Below are positions 1-7,919 of a stretch of DNA of 64,000 bases, in pieces. The stretch covers positions 1 to 64,000 of the forward strand of contig CAAEAE010000103.1 of the NCBI GenBank assembly GCA_900753715.1, in the 5' to 3' direction. Numbering within the stretch: the first letter of the stretch is position 1; each line of letters opens with the position of its first letter. The notes under the pieces were generated by a model, which did not search any database, was not told where the DNA came from, and saw nothing but the letters and a program-made list of their open reading frames with translations. Source of the DNA: an uncultured Roseburia sp. GTDB taxonomy: Bacteria > Bacillota_A > Clostridia > Lachnospirales > Lachnospiraceae. Both the position numbers and the translations under genes were made by a program.

Positions 1-117
1 GCGTCCAGATTGTAATAATTGGTAGGAATAGTCTGCGTTTTATCCTGCATTGCTCCGTGCTGAGTGGTTGTTGCAATTTTTGCAACAACCACTTCCTCAT
101 CCAGCTCGCGGATTTGT
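1..117 (-). pseudogene. RhuM-family protein fragment, runs off left edge
   Basis: Reading the minus strand from about 117 down to 1 gives an open frame with EVVVAKIATTTQHG followed by a QTIPTNYYNLD-like stretch. This resembles the central block of RhuM-type virulence/phage-associated proteins, where a TTxxxG segment precedes YYNLDxII. The frame is preceded directly by a TAA, so no start codon or N-terminus is present in the window; the rest would lie beyond base 1. It sits just downstream of the phosphoesterase on the same strand. The family call rests on remembered motif similarity only. A perfect 14-bp inverted repeat (63-76 with 80-93) lies inside this frame. Function unknown; the gene is probably broken. 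Confidence 0.45.
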
Positions 118-123
118 TATTCA

Positions 124-984
124 TTATATTCCAAGTTGAGTCAGGACTTTATCCCAAAATGCTTCTGGAATTAATCTATAATCTGCTATCCCCGTCTCCT
201 TGTAATAAACTTGTTGCACCTCTGAAATAAAGTTGACTATTGATTTTTCGCCAGTAGTTAACAGATTTTTTGTCATTCTAAACCAACCAGGGGCTTTAAA
301 ATTCAATCGTTCTGCCTCCATTTCATTAATGACCTTATCTACGTCATAGCCTACAGAAAAAAACTGAGGTTCCCAATGTCCGTCCTTTCCAGTAAGTGTC
401 ATGAATTGAGCTAAACTATTACTATGTAACGCCACTCCTACAGCACCGGGATTGATTACTCGAACATCATTTCTAACATAATCAGTCTGAATATGAAAGT
501 GACCACATATTATCAGATTGCTCGGCATATTCTCAAGCAAATTATCAATATACTCATAGTCTGGACGCATGCTTTGATTGACCTTGAAAGGAGAACCATG
601 GCAGATTGTAAATCGTGGCAATCCATCATATTTTAATGTCATTTCTATTGGCATAGTTTCAAACATATCAATGTCATCATCATTTAGTTGATCGTATACG
701 TATTTTAATATTCCTGTTGTTGTTTTCCCATCTTTCCATATTTCACAAGCATTCTTTCTATGTGTTATCCAATATTCTTCTTTATTTCCGCGGATAAGCA
801 CGCAGGAATATCTTTCCTGTAGTTGTTTCAAAATAGAAATTGTTTTTCTGGGATATGCCATCTCCCCAAGATAATCACCTAAAAAGATAAACTGCTGTAC
901 GCCTTCATCAATTGCTTTCTCTATACAGGCTTGAAGTGCCAAATAATTACTATGTATATCTGCCAAAACTGCTATTTTTACCAT
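124..984 (-). CDS. calcineurin-like metallophosphoesterase
   Basis: A 286-residue cytoplasmic protein with the metallophosphoesterase blocks in order: ADIHSN near residue 8 (D-x-H), FLGDYLG near 35 (GD), RGNKEE near 66 (GN, with K where H/D is usual), CHGSP near 128 and ICGHFHIQ near 159 (GHxH). These residues bind a dinuclear metal centre. The layout fits the YfcE/Metallophos_2 group of small phosphodiesterases/phosphatases, but the substrate cannot be read from sequence. No signal peptide or membrane segment. It stands alone on the minus strand between RhuM-like fragments in AT-rich DNA, suggesting an acquired cargo gene. The ATG at 984 begins MVKIAVLADIHSN, the expected N-terminal strand of the fold. 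Intact by length. Confidence 0.85.
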   Translation of the reverse strand: MVKIAVLADIHSNYLALQACIEKAIDEGVQQFIFLGDYLGEMAYPRKTISILKQLQERYSCVLIRGNKEEYWITHRKNACEIWKDGKTTTGILKYVYDQLNDDDIDMFETMPIEMTLKYDGLPRFTICHGSPFKVNQSMRPDYEYIDNLLENMPSNLIICGHFHIQTDYVRNDVRVINPGAVGVALHSNSLAQFMTLTGKDGHWEPQFFSVGYDVDKVINEMEAERLNFKAPGWFRMTKNLLTTGEKSIVNFISEVQQVYYKETGIADYRLIPEAFWDKVLTQLGI

Positions 985-1086
985 CTGCTCTTTATCCTTT
1001 ACTTATCAGCAACAAATTCGATTGATCAGATTCATAAAAAACTATTTTCTATAATTGTATCATAATCACATAATCCAGAAAAGAAA

Positions 1087-1317
1087 TTAAATTTTCTTTT
1101 CCAATCCTTTTACTATCTTATCAAAATCAGATTCTATCGGCTGTGTCTTGTTAAAAATATCATATTCCTGATACGCTTTCTCTACTACCTGCTTATGGGA
1201 AATACGTCCATTATCTTTCAAGATATCGTATCTGCGGAATGCAAGGAACTCGATCACGCTTTTTGAAAATTCCTCCATAGTAAAGACGTTTTCACGTTCA
1301 ATCAAATCCTCTATGAC
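1087..1317 (-). pseudogene. RhuM-family C-terminal fragment
   Basis: About 75 residues ending in a natural stop. The segments RYDILKDNGRISHKQ and EYDIFNKTQ with a final DFDKIVK resemble the C-terminal helical part of RhuM-type proteins (xFLxFxxxxIL...G.ISHxxAxxKAxxEYxxF). The frame has no credible start: its upstream end runs straight into the ISLre2-type transposase fragment, where the codons change identity around 1310-1320. It is a different piece from the RhuM-like fragment at the window edge and lies upstream of it on the same strand. So this is either a second copy or a rearranged one. Non-functional in all likelihood. Confidence 0.45.
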
Positions 1318-1615
1318 CTTCTGTACTGCTCCCTTTTACACCGTTTTGGTGCCTCAGACGAAGTTTCGCTGCCATCCAATTCGAGAGTATATAGTCTCTT
1401 GCTGCAGCAATTCGCTTTAATCCCGCTTCGTCTTCCAGACACTCTTTCAATCGTTCAACGATTTCCTCAAAATCCTGTTTTGATTTACTCCTAATCGCTG
1501 TTCGCAGCTCATCCAGCGCATCTTCCCTGCTGTCTTTCATGTGGCTGGTCAGTTTAATCAGATATTTTTCAAGATGAAATTCATCCAGTACATTGGATGA
1601 TAGCCGGGAGAGTGT
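1310..1615 (-). pseudogene. ISLre2-family (UPF0236) transposase fragment
   Basis: The minus strand encodes an open stretch through VLDEFHLEKYLIK (about 1598-1560) and ILSNWMAAKLRLRH, ending in GVKGSSTEGH. These are signature blocks of the ISLre2/UPF0236 transposase C-terminal half. In intact members the GSSTEGH motif continues into a conserved VSH...MSSRPMGW segment; here it stops within a few codons and runs into RhuM-like sequence. No N-terminal part, terminal inverted repeats or target duplication were recognised. This is a dead remnant. It marks the 1-1620 patch as a site of past insertion and recombination beside the mannan locus. Confidence 0.7.
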
Positions 1616-1820
1616 ATTTTTAATACAGGATATGTTTCCGATAACAAAAGAGTATGTAGAACGGAATTTGCAGGTGATAGGTATGATGAAGCGGGGCGTG
1701 AAATTTACGCCTACCCCTGCAGCCCGTTTGCCCGTCGAATCATATCCTCAACGACAATGTCGCAGATTTCCCCAATGGAATTACGATACTCCAATAATTT
1801 TTCTTAAATCATCTTAAATT
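1616..1820. other. unassigned AT-rich stretch between IS remnant and mannan control region
   Basis: Both strands have short open frames here. The minus strand gives a helix-like EKLLEYRNSIGEICDIVVED segment closed by stops on both sides, and the plus strand has a 74-codon frame starting at 1593 without a ribosome binding site. Neither resembles a known family to me. I read this as debris of the same decayed region rather than a gene. Confidence 0.3.
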
Positions 1821-1854
1821 CTATTAAAATCTCTTTGATTTTCCTTTATTTAAA

Positions 1855-2070
1855 AACTAAATTAATTTAATTAAGAGAAATAAATTAACTAATATTAACT
1901 GCAAAATACACAAAAACACAAACTAAAAACTGGTAAAAACATAAAAAATAGAATGAAACGCACAAAATAATGATAAAACGCAATAAAGAATAATGACTAA
2001 AACGTAAATAAATGTATACTTAAATTAACTTACAAATAAGTTAAATTAACCTTTTTAAGGAGGAAAAATT
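1855..2070 (+). promoter_or_regulatory. control region of mannan uptake operon
   Basis: About 250 bases of very AT-rich DNA without a gene precede the binding-protein gene. Two exact TTAAATTAAC copies lie at 2020-2029 and 2041-2050, direct and 21 bases apart, two helical turns. Further near-copies are TAAATTAACT at 1881-1890 and the neighbouring AATATTAACT. AAACG occurs in the same direction at 1956, 1976 and 2000. Runs of A recur about every ten bases from 1905 to 1980, which predicts curved DNA. The ribosome binding site is AAGGAGG at 2057-2063. The direct-repeat layout fits an activator or repressor dimer, but no regulator gene of this locus is in the window. No confident -35/-10 pair was assigned. 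Confidence 0.5.
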
Positions 2071-2073
2071 ACT

Positions 2074-3537
2074 ATGAGAAAGAAAAGGGTAATTGCATTG
2101 GCAATGGCATCCATGATGCTGTTTGGGGCAGCAGCCTGTGGAAACAACAATGCAGCAGGAACGAATGCAAACAACGCAGATAATAATCAGGCTGCAACAG
2201 AGGCAGGAGCAGGAAATGCAGATGCGAATGCGGACACAACGGATGCGGACACAACTTTATCCTACGCAGACATCGTTCTCGGAGAAAGCTATACAGATAT
2301 CACAACAACCATTCATGTGTTTAACCAGAGAACAGATATGGCAGAGGATTCTTATCCGGGAACTTCCTGGGATAAATACATCGCAGCATTCAACGAGATG
2401 TATCCGAATATTACCGTAGACCTTGAGGTTTCTACGACCTATTCCGATGATGCAATGCTTCGGTTACAGGGAGGAAACTGGGGAGATATCATGATGATTC
2501 CGGCAGTCGATAAGGCAGACCTGGAAGAATATTTCCTTCCATATGGAACACTTGATGAGATGGACAAAGAAATCCGCTTTGCAAACACCTGGGTATACAA
2601 CAATCAGGTATACGGTGTTCCGTCTACCGGAAATGCACAGGGTGTTGTATACAACAAGCGTGTATTTGAAGAGGCTGGTGTTACAGAGACACCAAAGACA
2701 CCGGACGAGTTTATTGCAGCATTAAAGGCAATCAAAGAGTATGACTCCTCCATCATTCCGCTTTATACCAACTATGCAGATGGCTGGCCGATGGAACAGT
2801 GGGACGGACAGATTGCAGGAACCACAACCGGTGATGCAACTTATATGAACCAGAAACTTCTTCACACAAAGAATCCATTCCGTGACTATGGAGACGATAC
2901 ACATCCATACGCACTGTACAAAATTCTTTACGATGCAGTTGCAGAGGGACTGACCGAGGATGATTATTCTACAACTTCCTGGGAAGATTCCAAGGGAATG
3001 ATTAACCGTGGCGAAATCGGAGCAATGGTACTTGGTTCCTGGGCATATTCCCAGATGGTAGCAGCAGATTCCCATGGGGAAGATGTTGGTTATATGCCAT
3101 TCCCAATCACAGTGGATGGACAGCAGTACGCATCTTCCGGTGCTGATTACAGTTACGGTATCAATGTGAACGCAGACCCGACAAACCAGGCAGCAGCTAT
3201 GGTATTCGTAAAATGGATGACCGAGAAATCCGGTTTCTCTTATAACGAGGGTGGTATTCCGGTAGCACAGGACGATGACAAATATCCGGATGCTTATGCA
3301 GAATTCGGAAACGTAACGTTTGTAGTGGATGAAGCCGCAGCAGAGGGAGAGGAAGATCTCTTAAATAACTTAAACTCTGATTCCGGACTGATGGTAAATG
3401 CAGGTGGTAAGTTAAAAGTACAGCAGCTCATTGAGCATGCAGCAAATGGAGATGAAACCTTTGATGAGGTAATGGACGAGTGGAACAGTGCATGGACCGA
3501 GGCACAGGAAGATAACGGCGTTACCACAGAGGAATAA
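2074..3537 (+). CDS. ABC transporter solute-binding lipoprotein, manno-oligosaccharide type
   Basis: A 487-residue family 1 extracellular sugar-binding protein. The N-terminus is a lipoprotein signal: positive MRKKR, a hydrophobic stretch and a lipobox ending at Cys22 (FGAAAC), followed by a long Asn/Ala/Asp/Thr-rich linker to about residue 60. The mature two-lobe binding domain then carries an aromatic-rich surface. It is anchored outside the membrane and would hand oligosaccharides to the two permeases that follow directly. By gene order it corresponds to the mannan-oligosaccharide-binding protein of Roseburia intestinalis; specificity is inferred from the neighbouring GH130, epimerase and esterase genes, not from binding-site residues. 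The ATPase is absent from the locus, as is usual in Firmicutes that share one MsmK-type ATPase. Start ATG at 2074 follows AAGGAGG. Confidence 0.88.
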   Translation: MRKKRVIALAMASMMLFGAAACGNNNAAGTNANNADNNQAATEAGAGNADANADTTDADTTLSYADIVLGESYTDITTTIHVFNQRTDMAEDSYPGTSWDKYIAAFNEMYPNITVDLEVSTTYSDDAMLRLQGGNWGDIMMIPAVDKADLEEYFLPYGTLDEMDKEIRFANTWVYNNQVYGVPSTGNAQGVVYNKRVFEEAGVTETPKTPDEFIAALKAIKEYDSSIIPLYTNYADGWPMEQWDGQIAGTTTGDATYMNQKLLHTKNPFRDYGDDTHPYALYKILYDAVAEGLTEDDYSTTSWEDSKGMINRGEIGAMVLGSWAYSQMVAADSHGEDVGYMPFPITVDGQQYASSGADYSYGINVNADPTNQAAAMVFVKWMTEKSGFSYNEGGIPVAQDDDKYPDAYAEFGNVTFVVDEAAAEGEEDLLNNLNSDSGLMVNAGGKLKVQQLIEHAANGDETFDEVMDEWNSAWTEAQEDNGVTTEE

Positions 3538-3573
3538 AAATGTAAGAGCGCAGTAAAAAAGGATGGAGAGTGT

Positions 3574-4590
3574 ATGACAGCGACATCAGAAAAGAAAAGT
3601 ATTTTGAAATGGGCAAGAGGGAGAAAAGGACAGCAGACCCTGATTATCATTGCATTTATGGTGATTCCACTGACGTTGTTGTTCGTGTTCACCTATCTCC
3701 CGTTTGGAGAAATGGTAAAATTCAGCTTTTACAAGATGAAGTACACGACACCTGTCGATAAACGGGTGTTTGTAGGATTTAAAAACTATGTGGAAGTTTT
3801 TCAGGACAAAGAAATTTTTGCATCCTTAAAGTTAAGTCTTTACTACATGGCAGGCTCAGTCATTCAGCTTGCACTGGCGCTTTATCTTGCCACCATTTTG
3901 AGCTTTAAGACAAAGGGAGAAAATCTGTTCAAGGGATGTATGTTTTTCCCTTACCTGATTAGCGGTATCGCAATCGGATTTATCTTTAAATATTTTTATA
4001 CCAGAGGATTCGTGTTCGATACCATCTTAGGCTGGTGCGGGTTTGATGTGAATAACCTTCCGTACTGGTTAAAGGATCAGAAAATCAACAACTGGTCGTT
4101 AGTCGCAACCTCCGTCTGGCGCTATTTTGGACAGAATATGGTTTTGTTTATCGGAGCAATTATGTCTGTAGACGCAGAGATGTACGAGGCAGCAGAGTTA
4201 GACGGAGCCAATAAGTTCCAGCAGTTTTTGCATATCATACTGCCAAGCATTAAAACGATTGTGACGCTCAACGTTATCTTATCCATCACGGGAGCGCTCA
4301 GTGCATTTGAACAGCCGTATGTTATCACAGACGGTGCAAACGGAACAGCAACATACTTTATTAACATGAACCGGATTGCACACACGAACCAGAAGGTCGG
4401 CCTGGCCTGTGCAATGTCCGTGGTACTGCTTTTAATCATCTTTGCGTGCACCATCCTGCAAAAACTGTTTTTCAAGTATATCTACCGGAATGCGGATGAA
4501 CAGGATGAGATTGTAACCAAAGAGGAACGCAGGCGCAGAAAACAGATACAGAGAGAACTGCGCAGAGGAGAAAGGAGAAAAGCCAGATGA
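3574..4590 (+). CDS. sugar ABC transporter permease 1
   Basis: A 338-residue MalF/UgpA-type inner-membrane permease with six predicted membrane segments starting near residue 28 (IIIAFMVIPLTLLFVFTYLP). The EAA loop that docks the ATPase is visible as EAAELDGANKFQQF near residue 206. A basic cytoplasmic tail rich in Arg/Lys/Glu closes the protein. It lies 36 bases after the binding protein and overlaps the next permease by four bases (ATGA), so all three are translated together. The start at 3574 has GGATGGAG upstream. The tail is longer than in many relatives but needs no special explanation. Role: import of (gluco)manno-oligosaccharides, inferred from context. Confidence 0.9.
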   Translation: MTATSEKKSILKWARGRKGQQTLIIIAFMVIPLTLLFVFTYLPFGEMVKFSFYKMKYTTPVDKRVFVGFKNYVEVFQDKEIFASLKLSLYYMAGSVIQLALALYLATILSFKTKGENLFKGCMFFPYLISGIAIGFIFKYFYTRGFVFDTILGWCGFDVNNLPYWLKDQKINNWSLVATSVWRYFGQNMVLFIGAIMSVDAEMYEAAELDGANKFQQFLHIILPSIKTIVTLNVILSITGALSAFEQPYVITDGANGTATYFINMNRIAHTNQKVGLACAMSVVLLLIIFACTILQKLFFKYIYRNADEQDEIVTKEERRRRKQIQRELRRGERRKAR

Positions 4591-5441
4591 AAACGAGAAA
4601 AAAACATTATTCCGTCGGGCAGATAGTATGGGCGGTTGTAAAATACTTTTCACTGATTTTCTTTTCTTTTGTGGCAGTTGTCCCGATTATCTCCTGCGTG
4701 ATTACCGCCTTTAAGACGGAAGCAGAGTACAGAAGCACAAACGTCATGACGTTACCGCAGAACTGGTTCAATTTCAGCAACTTTGTGGAGGCATTTCAAC
4801 GTGCCAACATGGGAAGAGCATTTTTAAATTCCCTCGTTGTCATGCTCTGCGTGTTAATCGGTTCCGTGATTATCGGAACACAGCTTGCATATGTGTTAAA
4901 CCGGTTCCATTTTCCGGGAAATGGACTGATTCGCAACCTGTTTTTGTTCGCCTCCCTCCTTCCGGGTGTTGCAATGCAGGTAACGGTCTACCAGATTATG
5001 AGAAACCTGGATTTTATTAATCATCTGTATGGCTACATTATCATGATGATGGGAACCGATGTTATTTCTATCTACATCTTTATCCAGTTTATGGAAAACA
5101 TTCCGACATCGCTTGACGAATCGGCGATTATTGACGGAGCTTCCTACTGGAAAATTTACTGGAACATTATGCTGCCACTGTTAAAACCTGCGGTTGTCAC
5201 CGCCTGCATTTTAAAAGGTGTCAGTGTATACAACGAATATTATGCAGCAAGCCTGTATCTGACAAAACCGAATTTAAAAACGGTGGCAATTTCCCTTTAT
5301 ACCTTTACCGGACCTTTGGGAAGCCAGTATAACTTAATCTGTGCAGGCGTTATTATCTCGCTTTTACCTGCATTGCTTGTGTTCTTATTGTGTCAGAAAC
5401 AAATCTACAGCGGTATTACTGCAGGAGCGGTCAAAGGATAA
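4587..5441 (+). CDS. sugar ABC transporter permease 2
   Basis: A 284-residue MalG/UgpE-type permease, partner of the preceding one. There are six hydrophobic segments, the first at about residues 17-38. The EAA-type docking motif is seen as DESAIIDGASYWKIYW near residue 175. It begins inside the last codons of the first permease (ATGA overlap), the usual sign of coupled translation of equimolar subunits. The GH130 gene follows after 21 bases. Together with the lipoprotein it forms the importer of the mannan locus; the energising ATPase must be encoded elsewhere. Confidence 0.9.
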   Translation: MKTRKKHYSVGQIVWAVVKYFSLIFFSFVAVVPIISCVITAFKTEAEYRSTNVMTLPQNWFNFSNFVEAFQRANMGRAFLNSLVVMLCVLIGSVIIGTQLAYVLNRFHFPGNGLIRNLFLFASLLPGVAMQVTVYQIMRNLDFINHLYGYIIMMMGTDVISIYIFIQFMENIPTSLDESAIIDGASYWKIYWNIMLPLLKPAVVTACILKGVSVYNEYYAASLYLTKPNLKTVAISLYTFTGPLGSQYNLICAGVIISLLPALLVFLLCQKQIYSGITAGAVKG

Positions 5442-5462
5442 CAAAGACAAGGAGTTTAAACG

Positions 5463-6485
5463 ATGAGCAAGTATAAAATGATAAGCCCGAAGGTGGCAAA
5501 TGTTCCGTGGCAGGAGCGTCCGGCAAATCTGACCGGGGCCCCGGTATGGCGGTACGATGAAAATCCGATTATCGGAAGAAATCCGGTAGAAGGAGTCGCA
5601 AGAATCTTTAACAGTGCGGTAATGCCGTATGAAGATGGATTTATCGGAGTGTTCCGGGGGGAACAGACGAACGGAATCCCTTATATCTATCTTGGAAGAA
5701 GTAAAGATGCGATTCACTGGAAATTTGAAACGGAGAAAATTACTTTTACAGATGAACAGGGAAATCCGTTTATGCCGGTATATGCCTATGACCCGCGTCT
5801 TGTGAAAGTGGAAGATACCTATTATATTATCTGGTGTCAGGACTTTTACGGGGCAGCAATCGGAATGGCAAAGACAACGGACTTTAAGACATTTACAAGA
5901 GTGGAAAATCCATTTCTTCCGTTTAACCGGAATGCAGTCCTTTTCCCACGAAAAATAAACGGAAACTTTATGTTATTAAGCCGTCCGTCCGATTCCGGAC
6001 ATACACCGTTTGGCGATATTTTTATCAGCGAAAGTCCGGATCTGGTGTACTGGGGAAAACACCGTCATGTGATGGGTAAAGGAAACGAATGGTGGGAGTC
6101 CTTAAAGATAGGAGGAGGTGCTGCACCGATTGAAACCTCGGAAGGATGGCTCTTGTTTTACCATGGCGTGAGCGGAACCTGTAACGGATATGTCTATTCC
6201 ATCGGAGGCGCAATCCTTGATATCGACAATCCGTCCATCGTAAAATACAGATGTGAAAACTTCCTTCTGACACCGGAAAAATGGTATGAGGAGCGCGGAT
6301 TTGTGCCGAATGTATGCTTCCCGTGTGCGACCATCCATGATTCAGAGACCGGAAAAATTGCTATTTATTACGGCGCGGCGGACAGCTATGTGGGACTTGC
6401 ATTTACGGAATTGGATGAGGTCATCGACTATATAAAAGAACACAGTGTGGTCAACGGTTCGGATACAGAAATCGGAAGACGCTAA
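5463..6485 (+). CDS. GH130_2-type beta-1,4-mannooligosaccharide phosphorylase
   Basis: A 340-residue intracellular five-bladed propeller enzyme of family GH130. The catalytic Asp is recognisable in the YAYDPRLVKVED segment near residue 110. Phosphate-binding basic residues are expected in the ARIFNSA and HGVSGT regions. GH130_2 enzymes cleave the non-reducing terminal mannose of beta-1,4-manno-oligosaccharides with inorganic phosphate, giving alpha-mannose 1-phosphate. Subfamily choice rests on the short N-terminus and the YDPR motif, in contrast to the longer GH130_1 copy two genes downstream. No signal peptide. It closes the first transcription unit of the locus: a 240-base gap with a strong hairpin follows. 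Confidence 0.85.
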   Translation: MSKYKMISPKVANVPWQERPANLTGAPVWRYDENPIIGRNPVEGVARIFNSAVMPYEDGFIGVFRGEQTNGIPYIYLGRSKDAIHWKFETEKITFTDEQGNPFMPVYAYDPRLVKVEDTYYIIWCQDFYGAAIGMAKTTDFKTFTRVENPFLPFNRNAVLFPRKINGNFMLLSRPSDSGHTPFGDIFISESPDLVYWGKHRHVMGKGNEWWESLKIGGGAAPIETSEGWLLFYHGVSGTCNGYVYSIGGAILDIDNPSIVKYRCENFLLTPEKWYEERGFVPNVCFPCATIHDSETGKIAIYYGAADSYVGLAFTELDEVIDYIKEHSVVNGSDTEIGRR

Positions 6486-6490
6486 AGGGG

Positions 6491-6525
6491 TGGGCTGTTG
6501 CAGGAACGTTTCCTGTGACAGCCCA
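6491..6525 (+). terminator. strong hairpin after first mannan unit
   Basis: A near-perfect hairpin: TGGGCTGT-TG-CAGGAA pairs with TTCCTG-TG-ACAGCCCA (491-506 with 510-525 of the 6000s), a 14-bp stem with one internal TG/TG loop. It starts six bases after the GH130_2 stop. No clear T-run follows, so it may act as a weak terminator or as an mRNA 3'-end stabiliser that lowers expression of the downstream unit. Confidence 0.55.
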
Positions 6526-6539
6526 TTATCATGGGAAAA

Positions 6540-6720
6540 GGTAATTGTGCAAAAAAATCCGTCCAAAAATTGTGCACAATATGGAAAATGAGAAAAATGC
6601 ACAAAAACAAGATAAAATGCAAAAAAAAGTGATGAATTAACAAATAAAATCACTATAATTAAATTAACTAATTAAATTAAGTGGAAATTTAAGTAACAAA
6701 AAGTGGTTGATAGGAGAATG
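6540..6720 (+). promoter_or_regulatory. control region of mannan catabolic unit
   Basis: A gene-free, A-rich stretch that resembles the control region before the binding-protein gene. TTAAATTAAC (6659-6668) is followed by TTAAATTAAG (6672-6681), start-to-start 13 bases, and the segment ATGCACAAAAACAAG is close to the ACACAAAAACACAAAC block upstream of 2074. A-runs recur with roughly helical spacing from 6549 to 6630. The ribosome binding site GGAGAATGGGTGG lies before ATG 6726. The shared motif argues for one regulator acting on both units. Confidence 0.5.
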
Positions 6721-6725
6721 GGTGG

Positions 6726-7907
6726 ATGGACGCATTACAGATTATGAAAAAAGAAGCAGAGGAACACTTGAGAGGGACGATTATTCCGTTCTGGGAGAAG
6801 CTGACCGACAGGACTTACGGCGGCTACTACGGTTATATGGGATATGACCTTGCAGTGGATGAGAAGGCGGAAAAAGGATGTATCTTAAACAGCCGCATCA
6901 CCTGGTTTTTTGCCAATGCTTACACATTATTAAAGGAAGAGCAGTTACTTGCACAGGCAAAGCACGGTTATGAATTTTTAAAGGAGCACTGTCTGGACAA
7001 AGAATACGGGGGAATTTACTGGTCCTTACAGTACGACGGAACACCGCTTGATACAACCAAACATACCTATAATCAGGCATTTTGTATCTATGCACTTTCA
7101 TCTTATTATGAGGCATCCGGCGATGAAGAAGCATTAAAACTGGCATTTGACCTGTTTCATCTGATTGAGGAGCGCTGCCGGGATGAAGTTGGTTATTTAG
7201 AGGCGTTTACAAGAGATTTTAAACCGGAATCAAATGAGAAACTTTCGGAAAACGGTGTGCTTGCGGACAAGACGATGAACACCCTACTACATGTGTATGA
7301 AGCCTATACGGAACTCTACCGCGTGTCAAAAGACGCCGCAGTAAAAGAGAAGCTCTGCTGGATTTTAGATGTGTTTGCAGAAAAAGTATACAATCCGAAG
7401 AAACAGAGACAGGAAGTATTTTTTGATAAGAACTACAACAGTATTATTGACCTTCATTCCTATGGACACGACATTGAGACGGCATGGTTAATTGACCGTG
7501 GTGTGGAAATCCTTGGAGAAGAAGCATATGCAGAGAAAATGTCCCCGATTACCGAGGCGCTGACCGCACAGATTTATCACGTTGCATTTAACGGACATTC
7601 CCTTGCAAACGAGTGCGATAAGGGCGTGGTAAATACACACCGCATCTGGTGGGTACAGGCGGAGACTGTAATTGGATTCTTAAACGGCTATGAAAAACAG
7701 CCGGGGCACCTGGAATACAAGGATGCAGCGCTTGCTGAGTGGGAGTTTATCAAGAATTTCCAGATGGATAAGAGAGCCGGTTCCGAGTGGTTCTGGGAAG
7801 TGGATGAGAACGGAGTACCGTATCCGGACAGACCGATTGTGGAGCCTTGGAAATGTCCGTATCACAATGGAAGAATGTGCATGGAAATTATCAAAAGAAT
7901 CAAATAG
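6726..7907 (+). CDS. mannobiose/cellobiose 2-epimerase (AGE family)
   Basis: A 393-residue (alpha/alpha)6-barrel epimerase of the N-acylglucosamine 2-epimerase/cellobiose 2-epimerase family. The three histidines expected for proton transfer and ring opening are seen as NTLLHV (His189), SYGHDIETAW (His248) and PYHNGRM (His380). Tryptophan-rich stretches such as RIWWVQAE line the cleft. In a mannan locus the reaction is conversion of the reducing-end mannose of mannobiose or longer oligomers to glucose, giving mannosyl-glucose for the next enzyme. No signal peptide, so cytoplasmic. The downstream GH130_1 gene starts 13 bases after the stop, a pairing seen in other mannan-using bacteria that strongly supports the substrate. 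Confidence 0.9.
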   Translation: MDALQIMKKEAEEHLRGTIIPFWEKLTDRTYGGYYGYMGYDLAVDEKAEKGCILNSRITWFFANAYTLLKEEQLLAQAKHGYEFLKEHCLDKEYGGIYWSLQYDGTPLDTTKHTYNQAFCIYALSSYYEASGDEEALKLAFDLFHLIEERCRDEVGYLEAFTRDFKPESNEKLSENGVLADKTMNTLLHVYEAYTELYRVSKDAAVKEKLCWILDVFAEKVYNPKKQRQEVFFDKNYNSIIDLHSYGHDIETAWLIDRGVEILGEEAYAEKMSPITEALTAQIYHVAFNGHSLANECDKGVVNTHRIWWVQAETVIGFLNGYEKQPGHLEYKDAALAEWEFIKNFQMDKRAGSEWFWEVDENGVPYPDRPIVEPWKCPYHNGRMCMEIIKRIK

Positions 7908-7919
7908 AGGAGAGATGAT

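Noticed and set aside
63..93. Perfect 14-bp inverted repeat as terminator
   Set aside because: It lies within the RhuM-like reading frame and has no T-run on either side; more likely part of coding sequence.
1593..1817. 74-codon plus-strand frame as a gene
   Set aside because: No ribosome binding site, no family resemblance, and it overlaps the antisense of the transposase remnant.
2722..3075. 117-codon minus-strand frame inside the binding-protein gene
   Set aside because: A shadow of the real gene; no ribosome binding site and no family pattern.
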